Part shown: positions 27,159-34,970 of the stretch, piece after piece
How positions within the stretch are numbered: position 1 is the first letter of the stretch
Layout: every line of letters starts with the position of its first letter
Assembly (NCBI RefSeq): GCF_020149935.1
Contig: NZ_CP083757.1
Coordinates: 1,881,001 to 1,945,000 of the forward strand
Origin: Marinilongibacter aquaticus
GTDB taxonomy: Bacteria; Bacteroidota; Bacteroidia; Cytophagales; Spirosomataceae
DNA: 64,000 nucleotides
Direction of reading: 5' to 3'
The notes under the pieces: model-generated
Told to the model about the DNA's origin: nothing
Databases searched by the model: none
Seen by the model: the letters and a program-made list of their open reading frames with translations, nothing else
Made by a program: the position numbers and the translations under genes

Positions 27159-27995
27159 ATGGGAAAAATAGTTTCTATTGTTAATCAAAAGGGCGGAGTA
27201 GGCAAGACCACAACCGCTATCAATCTTTCGGCTTCATTGGCCATTCTCGACTATAAAGTATTGATCATCGACACCGATCCGCAGGCCAATGCTGGCTCGG
27301 GCTTGGGTATCGACAGCAAAGAACACGAGCACAATATATATTCTTCCCTCATTGGAGAATCGGATATCAAAAAATGCATTTTGTCCACAGAAATCCCCAA
27401 TCTTGATGTCATTCCTTCTCATATCGATCTGGCCGGTTTCGAATTGGAAATTGTAAACCAAGTAGCTCGCGAATATATTTTGAAGGAGTTGATTCAACCT
27501 TTGAAAAGCGATTACGATTTCATTTTCATCGACTGCTCGCCTTCATTGGGCCTAATGGTTATCAACTCGATTGTGGCTTCGGATTCTGTACTTATCCCTG
27601 TGCAATGCGAATACTTCGCTCTGGAGGGAATCGCGAAATTGCAGAACACCGTCGATATCATCAAAAAACGCCTCAACCCGGAATTGGAGCTTGAAGGCTA
27701 TGTGCTGACCATGTACGACGGCCGAACCAACCTTTCGAAAATGGTGGTGGAAGATGTGCGAAACTATTTTGGAGACAACTGTTTGGAAACCATTGTCCCA
27801 CGAAATGTGAAATTGGCCGAGGCTCCAAGTTACGGCGTACCCGCCTTGTTGATGTTCTCTGGTGAAAAAGGAGAAGAATTCGACTTGAAATTCCTCGAAA
27901 ACAAAGGAGCGATAAGCTATGTCGACTTGGCCAAAGAACTTTTGAAAAGAAACGATTTACCCGAATTCAAATCTGAACTCGAACCAAGTATATAA
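27159..27995 (+). CDS. parA: Chromosome partitioning ATPase ParA (Soj-type)
   Basis: Deviant Walker ATPase that positions ParB-bound origins. The 278-residue protein from ATG 27159 has GKIVSIVNQKGGVGKTTTAI with the signature Lys (KGGVGKTT), IIDTDPQANAGSGLGID (Walker A' partner), FIFIDCSPSLGLMVINSI (Walker B) and VPRNVKLAEAPSYGVP, all typical of chromosomal ParA. A TTG frame upstream adds 14 residues unlike the family. parB follows after 2 bp and dnaB after 8 more, so all three are one operon. Two DnaA-box-like sites lie upstream. Confidence 0.95.
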   Translation: MGKIVSIVNQKGGVGKTTTAINLSASLAILDYKVLIIDTDPQANAGSGLGIDSKEHEHNIYSSLIGESDIKKCILSTEIPNLDVIPSHIDLAGFELEIVNQVAREYILKELIQPLKSDYDFIFIDCSPSLGLMVINSIVASDSVLIPVQCEYFALEGIAKLQNTVDIIKKRLNPELELEGYVLTMYDGRTNLSKMVVEDVRNYFGDNCLETIVPRNVKLAEAPSYGVPALLMFSGEKGEEFDLKFLENKGAISYVDLAKELLKRNDLPEFKSELEPSI

Positions 27996-27997
27996 TT

Positions 27998-28840
27998 ATG
28001 GGCAAAGGACTAGGATCTCTTCTAAGCGATAGCGATTTGGTTGTTTCGAAAGAAGTAGCTTCGTTTCAGGGAGTGAAAGAAATCCCTGTAGGCAAAGTGG
28101 TAGCCAATCCTTACCAACCCAGACAAGAATTCGACGAAGAGGCCTTGCAAGAACTGGCCGAATCGATTGGCATTCACGGCATAATTCAACCCATCACCGT
28201 ACGCGAACAAGACGGCAGCTATGAACTGATCTCTGGGGAAAGGCGACTAAAAGCAGCCAAGCGAGCGGGTCTTGAACAAGTGCCCGCCTATATTCGAAAC
28301 GTAGACGACCAGCGTTCGCTCGAAATGGCCTTGATTGAGAACATTCAGCGACAAAACCTCAATGCCATCGAGATAGCCCTTTCCTTTCGTCGCATGATAG
28401 ACGAATGCGAGCTGAAGCAAGAAGAACTGGGCAGCCGTGTGGGGAAAAACCGCACCACAGTCAACAATTATTTACGCTTATTGCAGCTTCCGGCGGCCGT
28501 TCAATCGGCCATCACTTTGGGGAAAATCTCAATGGGACAGGCCCGTCCATTGATTACGCTGGAAGATGAGGATTTTCAAATTGAACTTCTCAATAAGATC
28601 ATCAAACAAGGCCTTTCGGCCCGTAAAGTAGAGCAATTGGTAAAAATCAATGCCAGCAATGAAATGTCTCCATTGGAAACATACAGAGAAGACATGCGAA
28701 TTGAAGAACTCTCTTTGAAAGGCCGAACCATACACCCTGTGAAGATCAAAATCAGCCAAATTGATAAAGGATACATTTCGCTTCCATTTGAGGATGAAAA
28801 GGAATTGGCAGATTTGCTAGCCAAACTGAACGAGAATTAA
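27998..28840 (+). CDS. parB: Chromosome partitioning protein ParB (Spo0J-type)
   Basis: CTP-dependent DNA-clamp protein that binds parS sites. The 280 residues include NPYQPRQEFDEEALQELA, VREQDGSYELISGERRLKAA (C-motif with the GERR sequence) and IENIQRQNLNAIEIALSF, then a helix-turn-helix (LGSRVGKNRTTVNNYLRLLQ). The short C-terminal dimerisation part is present. I did not find a parS consensus site in the window, but a full search was not made. It is sandwiched between parA (2 bp) and dnaB (8 bp). Confidence 0.94.
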   Translation: MGKGLGSLLSDSDLVVSKEVASFQGVKEIPVGKVVANPYQPRQEFDEEALQELAESIGIHGIIQPITVREQDGSYELISGERRLKAAKRAGLEQVPAYIRNVDDQRSLEMALIENIQRQNLNAIEIALSFRRMIDECELKQEELGSRVGKNRTTVNNYLRLLQLPAAVQSAITLGKISMGQARPLITLEDEDFQIELLNKIIKQGLSARKVEQLVKINASNEMSPLETYREDMRIEELSLKGRTIHPVKIKISQIDKGYISLPFEDEKELADLLAKLNEN

Positions 28841-28848
28841 AGCAGAAA

Positions 28849-30297
28849 ATGGCCAAAAGACTTCCGGCACAATCCAACCGACGCAACCCCTCTTTGTTTC
28901 AACAACTCTCACATGTACACGCTCTAGAGGCCAATGTCTTGGGCGGAGTAATCAAAGAGAAGGACGCCCTCACTTCAGTCGTCGATATCCTAAAGCCCGA
29001 TAGCTTTCAGGACGAAAGGCATTTGGCCATATACCAAGCCATTCTTCACCTCTTTGGCAAATCAGAACCGATCGACTTGTTGACCGTCACCAGCCAACTG
29101 CGGCAGAATGGAGAACTGGCCTTTGTGGGCGGAGCAAGCTATGTGTCCAAAATAATGGCCAGTTCAACAGTGGCACACATCGAACAGGACGCCCGAATCA
29201 TTGTGCAGTATGCTATTCGTCGAAACATCGTCAATATTCTCGATCACGTAAAAAACAAAGCTTTCGAAGACACGACCGACGTCTACGGCCTGATGGATTC
29301 TACCGAACAAAGTTTAAGGGAAATTCAAGAAGGAAACCTGAATAAAAACATCCCCGAATTGAGTGCGGTGATCCAGAAGACGATCGAGGAAATTAAAAAC
29401 AAATCGGACCAAAACGCTGAGCACAGCAATGTACCCAGTGGTTTTCCTTCACTCGATCGCATTACGGGCGGTTTCCACAATACCGAATTGATCATTATTG
29501 CGGCACGTCCTGGAATGGGAAAAACAGCCTTTGTGGTTTCGGCCTTGCGAAATGCCGCAATAGATTTCAAATTGCCCGTGGCCCTCTTTTCTTTGGAGAT
29601 GTCGGCACAGCAAGTTATGGTGCGTCTGATTTCCGCAGAAGCCGAAATCGATTCACAACAACTGCGTAAAGGCGAACTGGCCGCAGACGATTGGCACGCC
29701 CTGCATTCGCGATTGAACAATCTTTCGACCGCCCCTATATACATAGACGACACCCCGGCTTTGTCGATTCTGGAACTTCGAACAAAAGCCCGTCGATTAA
29801 AGGCTTTTCACAATATCAAAATGGTAATTGTAGATTACCTTCAATTGATGACCGCCGGAAACATGAAAAAGGGCATGAACCGTGAACAGGAAATCGCCGC
29901 GATTTCACGCTCACTCAAAACCCTGGCCAAAGAGCTGAATATCCCCGTAATTGCCCTTTCACAGCTGAGCCGCTCGGTGGAAACACGCGGTGGAGATAAA
30001 CGGCCGCAACTTTCGGATTTGAGGGAATCTGGCTCGATTGAACAGGACGCCGATGTGGTTATGTTCCTTTATCGCCCCGAATACTACGACATTGAAACCT
30101 TGGAAGACGGCAGCAGCACCAAAGGTTACGCCGAAATGATCATCGCCAAAAACCGAAGCGGGGGCACGGAAGATGTGAAATTGCGGTTTATCGGAAAATA
30201 CACGCGATTCGCGGAGTTCGACGGCTTTCACGTTTCGGCCGAAGAATACGAACAACAAACGGGGATCACCTTGGGCAGCAAGGCAAACAACATGTAA
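28849..30297 (+). CDS. dnaB: Replicative DNA helicase
   Basis: Hexameric helicase that unwinds the fork. The 482-residue protein has the N-terminal domain (VHALEANVLGGVI, DERHLAIYQAILHLFG), Walker A AARPGMGKTAFVVSA, ALFSLEMSAQQVMVRL, Walker B MVIVDYLQLM and LSQLSRSVETRGGDKRPQLS followed by the DnaB motif LRESGSIEQDADVVMFLYR. It is the last gene of parA-parB-dnaB, separated from parB by 8 bp. DnaB in a parAB operon is noteworthy because it ties helicase supply to segregation. No intein or frameshift is seen. Confidence 0.96.
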   Translation: MAKRLPAQSNRRNPSLFQQLSHVHALEANVLGGVIKEKDALTSVVDILKPDSFQDERHLAIYQAILHLFGKSEPIDLLTVTSQLRQNGELAFVGGASYVSKIMASSTVAHIEQDARIIVQYAIRRNIVNILDHVKNKAFEDTTDVYGLMDSTEQSLREIQEGNLNKNIPELSAVIQKTIEEIKNKSDQNAEHSNVPSGFPSLDRITGGFHNTELIIIAARPGMGKTAFVVSALRNAAIDFKLPVALFSLEMSAQQVMVRLISAEAEIDSQQLRKGELAADDWHALHSRLNNLSTAPIYIDDTPALSILELRTKARRLKAFHNIKMVIVDYLQLMTAGNMKKGMNREQEIAAISRSLKTLAKELNIPVIALSQLSRSVETRGGDKRPQLSDLRESGSIEQDADVVMFLYRPEYYDIETLEDGSSTKGYAEMIIAKNRSGGTEDVKLRFIGKYTRFAEFDGFHVSAEEYEQQTGITLGSKANNM

Positions 30298-30320
30298 AAA
30301 GCATGTTTTACTTTTGCTTT
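30289..30320 (+). terminator. Weak hairpin at the dnaB end
   Basis: AACATG (30289-30294) pairs with CATGTT (30302-30307) around a 7-base loop, then TTTACTTTTGCTTT. The stem is only 6 bp and overlaps the dnaB stop and the end of the convergent gene, so this is a weak call. Confidence 0.35.
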
Positions 30321-31093
30321 CGCAAATCGTAGCGTTCGAGCAATTCCAGAATCAACCTCTGATAAGCTTTCAATCCCATAGATGAAGGATTTTTTGAGGC
30401 AATTACCGGTATTTGACTGGCCGTGGAATCCACAAAGCCAATGTCTCGCGGGATGAAAGTATCAAAAAGTGTTTCTTTGAAATTGGCCCGCATGGTGGCC
30501 AACATCTGCACCGCCAATTCAGATTCTTCGTCGTACATGGTCATCAGAATACCTTCTATATATAAAGCTGGCTTTAGTCTTTTCTGAATAATCTTCACGG
30601 TATCCAAAAGCATTTCGAGGCCTTCCAAACCAAAATACTCGCACTGCAATGGAATAATTATCGAGTCTGACGCCACCAAACTGTTGATGGGCACAATACC
30701 AAGAGAAGGAGGACAGTCGATGAATATAAAATCGTACAAGGGCTTAATCACCTCCAATTTTTCGGACAAAATAAACTCCCGTTCCGTGGCCGTCACCAAT
30801 TCGATTTCCGCACCAACCAAATGTTGTGTAGAAGGAATGATATCCAGGTTTTTCCGACCCGTGGGTATGATGCAATCTTGAATAGGAGCCAAATTGACCA
30901 AGACAGCATAAATACTGCGGTTATCGTACTCCAAATCTATACCCAAGGCCACCGAACACGAAGCTTGATAATCGGTATCGATCAAAAGCACTTTATAACC
31001 ACGCATAGCCAAACCCACAGAGAGGTTCACACTGGATGTAGTCTTGCCTACACCCCCTTTTTGGTTCGATATTGCAATAACTTTTGGAATCAT
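30308..31093 (-). CDS. Second ParA-family ATPase
   Basis: A 261-residue ParA-like protein with its own full motif set: VIAISNQKGGVGKTTSSVNL, LIDTDYQASCSVALGIDLE, FIFIDCPPSLGIVPINSL and IPRDIGFVDSTASQIPV. It is convergent to dnaB and separated by 10 bp. No ParB partner is next to it. It resembles the first ParA in length and motif, so it may be a duplicated or specialised partitioning ATPase, for example for cell pole or large complexes, which is inference. Compared with parA the second motif has Tyr in DTDYQAS rather than Pro, unusual for Soj. The start is at 31093. Confidence 0.85.
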   Translation of the reverse strand: MIPKVIAISNQKGGVGKTTSSVNLSVGLAMRGYKVLLIDTDYQASCSVALGIDLEYDNRSIYAVLVNLAPIQDCIIPTGRKNLDIIPSTQHLVGAEIELVTATEREFILSEKLEVIKPLYDFIFIDCPPSLGIVPINSLVASDSIIIPLQCEYFGLEGLEMLLDTVKIIQKRLKPALYIEGILMTMYDEESELAVQMLATMRANFKETLFDTFIPRDIGFVDSTASQIPVIASKNPSSMGLKAYQRLILELLERYDLRKQK

Positions 31094-31399
31094 TAGAAAG
31101 CCGTAATGGGACTAAAAGTAGCTAGAATTTAAAAATATACCATCACCCTATTGCCTGAATTTACCGACAAACTTGAATGCACAGCCACACTTTTCAAACA
31201 TTTGCAGCCTAAAACCCAACCAAAAAGGCTCCTATTTACATAAATAGCCTAGGTTCCGAATTTTATTCCGCAAGAAAGCCCCTCCAAACAAAGCCCATTA
31301 CCAAAAAACAAACTTGGCAAAATTTTATTTTAAATAAACTGACAATAACGAATATAAACAATTTTTTATTCATTTAAACGGGATAATTCAGAATATTCT
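31094..31399. other. Gene-free stretch with a small palindrome
   Basis: About 300 bp between the second parA start and the promoter at 31400, AT-rich, with no supported gene. The only structure seen is CTATTTACATAAATAG at 31232-31247, 7-bp arms around CA. Its meaning is unknown. Confidence 0.4.
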
Positions 31400-31432
31400 T
31401 TTGATTTAATGGAATAATTGTTATTATCTTTG
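31400..31432 (+). promoter_or_regulatory. Strong Bacteroidota-type promoter
   Basis: TTTG at 31400-31403 and TATCTTTG at 31425-31432, with 21 bp between, a textbook fit to TTTG/TAnnTTTG. Transcription would start near 31439, 19 nt before the 118-residue gene. Confidence 0.75.
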
Positions 31433-31457
31433 CAATAGATCAAAACACAATACGGCA

Positions 31458-31814
31458 ATGGAAAAGCATTTGTTCCAAAACTTGTTTGTCAGCAATTCGG
31501 CCGTGGATATCCTCGATTTTTTGGCCGATCACGAGCTCACGCCAAGGTCTTTCGAGAAGAACTGGGTTTTGACACATTTAGACAACAGGGACCTCTTCCT
31601 GATCTTTTTCATAAAAAAGGAAAAGGATGAATTCATCAGCTTTCGGTTCAACGACTTCAGTCAATATCCCGAATCGATGGAGTATCTGAATGAGATATTG
31701 AACGGCTGGGTGCAAAGTGATTATTTCACCTACAAGCCCATCCAACAAAAACTGGAGCACATGATTCATATGCGTCCGGTTTTCGAGGCCTTTCACAAGG
31801 CCCCAAGTCCATGA
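31458..31814 (+). CDS. Hypothetical protein, 118 residues
   Basis: No family is recognised. The protein is acidic to neutral and soluble, with no signal peptide or membrane segment (MEKHLFQNLFVSNSAVDIL, FRFNDFSQYPESMEYLNEIL). The gene follows the strong promoter at 31400-31432, and the next gene starts 33 bp downstream, so they probably share one transcript. Codon use looks like the neighbours. Function unknown. Confidence 0.7.
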   Translation: MEKHLFQNLFVSNSAVDILDFLADHELTPRSFEKNWVLTHLDNRDLFLIFFIKKEKDEFISFRFNDFSQYPESMEYLNEILNGWVQSDYFTYKPIQQKLEHMIHMRPVFEAFHKAPSP

Positions 31815-31847
31815 ATTAAACGAGTACAACAAAACAACAATACTACA

Positions 31848-32219
31848 ATGAAAAAATATAAGAAGATATTCAGCTTGGCTGTAGCCGCATTAATGCTCAC
31901 GGGTTCGGTTTTGAGTGTGCAGGCCAATGACCACCAACACCAAGCCAAAAAGAAAAAAACAAAGAAGGCAGAAACCACAAACAGTACGAGCCTTTCTTTG
32001 ATGAAATACAGAAAAGATCCGATGAAAAACGAGAAGCACTACAAAACAAGTGCACATGCCTTGAAACTTGAGACTTCGAGCCCACATGGAAAAATGGAGC
32101 AAAAGACGATTTCAAGACATTACAAACTCAAATATTCGCATGTGAAAGAGGATTTGAAAGTGAGCATGAAACCTGAAAACAAGGTGGGTCGCAATTACAA
32201 AAGACCTCATTCAAACTAA
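31848..32219 (+). CDS. Small basic exported protein, unknown function
   Basis: A 123-residue protein with a good Sec signal peptide (FSLAVAALMLTGSVLSVQAND) and then a strongly basic mature part rich in Lys and His (HQHQAKKKKTKKAETT, KENKVGRNYKRPHS-like end). No known domain is recognised. It probably reaches the periplasm or beyond. The short His/Lys-rich mature sequence could bind anionic polymers or metals, which is speculation. It follows the 118-residue gene at 33 bp and thymidine kinase converges on it. Confidence 0.65.
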   Translation: MKKYKKIFSLAVAALMLTGSVLSVQANDHQHQAKKKKTKKAETTNSTSLSLMKYRKDPMKNEKHYKTSAHALKLETSSPHGKMEQKTISRHYKLKYSHVKEDLKVSMKPENKVGRNYKRPHSN

Positions 32220-32263
32220 GTCAACTAAACGAATCGAGCCGACGGGCGGCACACCGCTGCCCG

Positions 32264-32839
32264 TTAGCCCGATACAAAACACCTGCGGCACACGGCCTCA
32301 TACGACTCGGTTTCTCCGAGCATAATTTGCTTATCGTTTTTCACCTTCCTGTAAGAATAGTGGGCCACATCGCCGCAACGTACACAAATAGCGTGCACTT
32401 TTGTGACAAACTCGGCAATCGCCAATAAATCGGGCATCGCCCCAAAGGGCCTTCCTTCAGAGTCCATATCCAAACCGGCCAAAATCACCCGTTTTCCTGA
32501 ATTCGCCAATTTATTCACCACCTCGACAATGCCTTTATCCAAAAACTGGGCTTCGTCGATTCCCACCACATCGCAATTCCCCGCATAAAGCAGAATCTCC
32601 TCTGCCGCGTTGACAGGCGTCGAACGAATTTCATTTTTATTATGGGATACAATGTTTTCTTCGTCGTAACGGATATCAATTCCGGGCTTGAAAATCTCCA
32701 CATTTTGCTTGGCAATCTTCGCTCGGTTCAAACGCCTGATCAGTTCCTCGGTTTTCCCGCTGAACATCGAGCCGCAAATGACTTCTACCCAACCTGCTCG
32801 CTTTCCTTTTACGGTACTCGATATTGGCTCCAAAAACAT
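32264..32839 (-). CDS. tdk: Thymidine kinase (type II)
   Basis: Phosphorylates thymidine to dTMP in the pyrimidine salvage pathway. The 191-residue protein has [18 protein letters not shown] (P-loop), [13 protein letters not shown] (Walker B with catalytic Glu), [17 protein letters not shown] and zinc ligands in [16 protein letters not shown] and CRRCF near the C-terminus. These fit the tetrameric zinc-type TdK. The N-terminus carries a short extension relative to E. coli. It is a single gene, convergent to the small exported protein. Confidence 0.93.
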   Translation of the reverse strand: MFLEPISSTVKGKRAGWVEVICGSMFSGKTEELIRRLNRAKIAKQNVEIFKPGIDIRYDEENIVSHNKNEIRSTPVNAAEEILLYAGNCDVVGIDEAQFLDKGIVEVVNKLANSGKRVILAGLDMDSEGRPFGAMPDLLAIAEFVTKVHAICVRCGDVAHYSYRKVKNDKQIMLGETESYEAVCRRCFVSG

Positions 32840-32936
32840 AAAATCGAATTTTATTCGTTTAGATTAAAACTGCATAAAATTTTGTACATTTACTTTACAA
32901 AACGTGCATTATCCTACAAAAAAAGTGAATTAAAAA

Positions 32937-34115
32937 ATGAGCTACAAATGGAATGAGGCCCAGGCCCAACACTACGCAGAAGAGTTCTCCGATTTAGTTT
33001 GTAAGGAGTTTTTTCGAAACAAAGAATACATTCAAGGTGACGAGCTTGTCGGGGTAACCCAGATCAAACAATTGAACATGTTGCTCATCAAAAATATGTT
33101 CGGCAAATGGCAAGAAGAAACCAAACAATTGAAGAGCCCTTTCTTCAATTATGAGCACGAAGAGGTGCAAAAAGCCCTTCAGCAATTCATGAACACCCTC
33201 AGCCAGCATATTTCTATCCAGCAGGAAAGTTTCAAGGCCTTGCTTACACAGGCGGTTTTCGACACGCTTCAACTGGCACAAGCCCCCAAAGATTATTTCG
33301 AGAAAGCACTGCGAAATCTGCCCGATTTCAAATTGACCAAAGAGTGGTTGGTGAAAAATGAAAAATATTTTTTCATTAACAAACACATTCTCAGAAGTTT
33401 GAAAGAGAGGCTTGGAGAATCGGTAACCTATGCCAACCAAGCCATTTTGTGGTTGCAAGAAACAATGGCAGACCACGAAACCGACAATATAGACGAACTG
33501 CTCGAAGATTTCAATCGCGTACTTCCCTTGAAAAAAGACAGCGTGGAAGGTAAATCTTTCTTCGACGATGCTTTGGAAAAAGCGATGTCTGTCTCTAGAA
33601 AAGTCGAGCGAAAAGAACCCGAACTCAAACATACGGAAGAGCCTGTTTGGGCCAAATACATGAGCCCTAAAGCCGCGACAAGCCAGCCAGTTATCGAAGA
33701 AAAGGTCGAAGTCAAAAGCACTGTAGTGCAAGACTTTACCCCTCCGAAGGTAGAAACGCCACCCCCTGCACCCATCGTCGACAAACGCCTGAACGAAAGG
33801 CATGAAGGTGCAACCGTCACTTTCAATGAGCGTATTTCGAAACCCAGCAATGGCACCAGCCTTTCCGACAGGAAACACAAGATCCAAAGCTTGAAAGAGG
33901 GCATTTCTTTGAATCAAAGGTACCTTTACATTCGAGACCTTTTTGGTGGAGATCACAATGCCTTTGTGCATTCATTAGAAGAACTTGAATCCTACCCGAA
34001 CTTGCAAGAGGCCCGAAAACATTTGGAAAATACGGTGTCCAAGAAATTTCATTGGGACAAAACTTCTGAAAGTGTAGAAGAGTTCTACAATCATTTGGAA
34101 AGAAAATTCGAATAA
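32937..34115 (+). CDS. Conserved hypothetical protein, 392 residues
   Basis: Cytoplasmic protein of unknown function. An alpha-helical N-terminal half (WNEAQAQHYAEEFSDLVCKE, FEKALRNLPDFKLTKEW) is followed by a low-complexity linker rich in Pro, Lys and Glu (about 240-295). A compact C-terminal domain has ISLNQRYLYIRDLFGGDHNA and LEELESYPNLQEARKHLEN, a pattern I associate with Bacteroidota proteins of unknown role. It has no signal, membrane or catalytic motif. Its end overlaps the promoter of the next gene. Confidence 0.7.
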   Translation: MSYKWNEAQAQHYAEEFSDLVCKEFFRNKEYIQGDELVGVTQIKQLNMLLIKNMFGKWQEETKQLKSPFFNYEHEEVQKALQQFMNTLSQHISIQQESFKALLTQAVFDTLQLAQAPKDYFEKALRNLPDFKLTKEWLVKNEKYFFINKHILRSLKERLGESVTYANQAILWLQETMADHETDNIDELLEDFNRVLPLKKDSVEGKSFFDDALEKAMSVSRKVERKEPELKHTEEPVWAKYMSPKAATSQPVIEEKVEVKSTVVQDFTPPKVETPPPAPIVDKRLNERHEGATVTFNERISKPSNGTSLSDRKHKIQSLKEGISLNQRYLYIRDLFGGDHNAFVHSLEELESYPNLQEARKHLENTVSKKFHWDKTSESVEEFYNHLERKFE

Positions 34116-34126
34116 ACATACTTTTG
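34094..34126 (+). promoter_or_regulatory. Strong Bacteroidota-type promoter inside the end of the upstream gene
   Basis: TTTG at 34094-34097 and TACTTTTG at 34119-34126, 21 bp apart, driving the PorV-like gene at 34170. The -33 element lies in the last codons of the preceding gene. Confidence 0.75.
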
Positions 34127-34169
34127 TATTCCACTCGAGAAAAAGTAAATTGAGCATTATAATAAATCC

Positions 34170-34970
34170 ATGCTTCGTTTACTTTTTCTTTTTTTATGGG
34201 CCAATTCGGCTTTTGCTCAACTGTTTTTTGAGGGAACGGGTGCTCAAAATTGGGCCATGGCCCACAGCTTGGTGGCCGTTCCACATACGCAATCCTTCTT
34301 TGGAAATTCGGCTGGAATTGTTGCAAAAGAGGGCCTTTCACTCCAATCATCTATAGACTCCCGATTTCAAATTCCGGGACTGAACACGAGCTCCCTTGCC
34401 ATAAATTGGACAAAAAACAATTGGGGATTGGCTTTGGGCGGGCTGCATTTTGGAGATAGACAATACAGTGAAAACAGTTTTGGCCTAGCTCTGGCAAAAA
34501 AATTAAACGGGATCACACTCTCCGTCAAAGTGGAAGCCTTGGGCAGTTTTGCCGAAAACTATGCCAGCCGAAATACCCTCATCACTTCCTTTGGCCTACT
34601 GGCTCAAGTACTGCCTAAAATTCACATTGGCTTTCATGCCCGCAACCTGAGCAATGCCAAGCTTTCGGCTTTTGAGCCCTTGCCTACAATCCTACGCTTT
34701 GGATTAGCCTACCGCCCCATTTCCGCCCTGCTGTTCACCTCAGAATGTCAGTACATCACAAATGGTCAATTTTCTTTCAGAAACGGCTTGGAATACAAAA
34801 TCAGAAACCAATTCTTCGTGCGTAGCGGCATAGACTTTTCGCGAAAGACCAACCATTTTGGAATAGGGTACGCCTATAAAAAATGGCAAATAGACTATGC
34901 CGTAAATACGCACCCATATCTTGGAATTTCCCATCACGCATCTTTAGACTTCCACATCTCTGATTTATGA
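34170..34970 (+). CDS. PorV/PorQ-like outer-membrane barrel protein
   Basis: A 266-residue exported protein. Signal MLRLLFLFLWANSAFA, then FEGTGAQNWAMAHSLVAVPH, a start seen in PorV/PorQ-like barrels, and alternating hydrophobic strands to the C-terminus ending in an aromatic-rich SLDFHISDL. It is shorter than typical PorQ. PorV/PorQ proteins serve the type IX secretion system, but no T9SS core gene is nearby, so the role is open. The stop overlaps the start of the next gene by 4 bp (ATGA), so they are translated together. Confidence 0.7.
   Translation: MLRLLFLFLWANSAFAQLFFEGTGAQNWAMAHSLVAVPHTQSFFGNSAGIVAKEGLSLQSSIDSRFQIPGLNTSSLAINWTKNNWGLALGGLHFGDRQYSENSFGLALAKKLNGITLSVKVEALGSFAENYASRNTLITSFGLLAQVLPKIHIGFHARNLSNAKLSAFEPLPTILRFGLAYRPISALLFTSECQYITNGQFSFRNGLEYKIRNQFFVRSGIDFSRKTNHFGIGYAYKKWQIDYAVNTHPYLGISHHASLDFHISDL

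Noticed and set aside
32242..32264. 9-bp hairpin between the small exported protein and tdk
   Set aside because: No U tract on either strand and it runs into the tdk stop, so it is not supported as a terminator.
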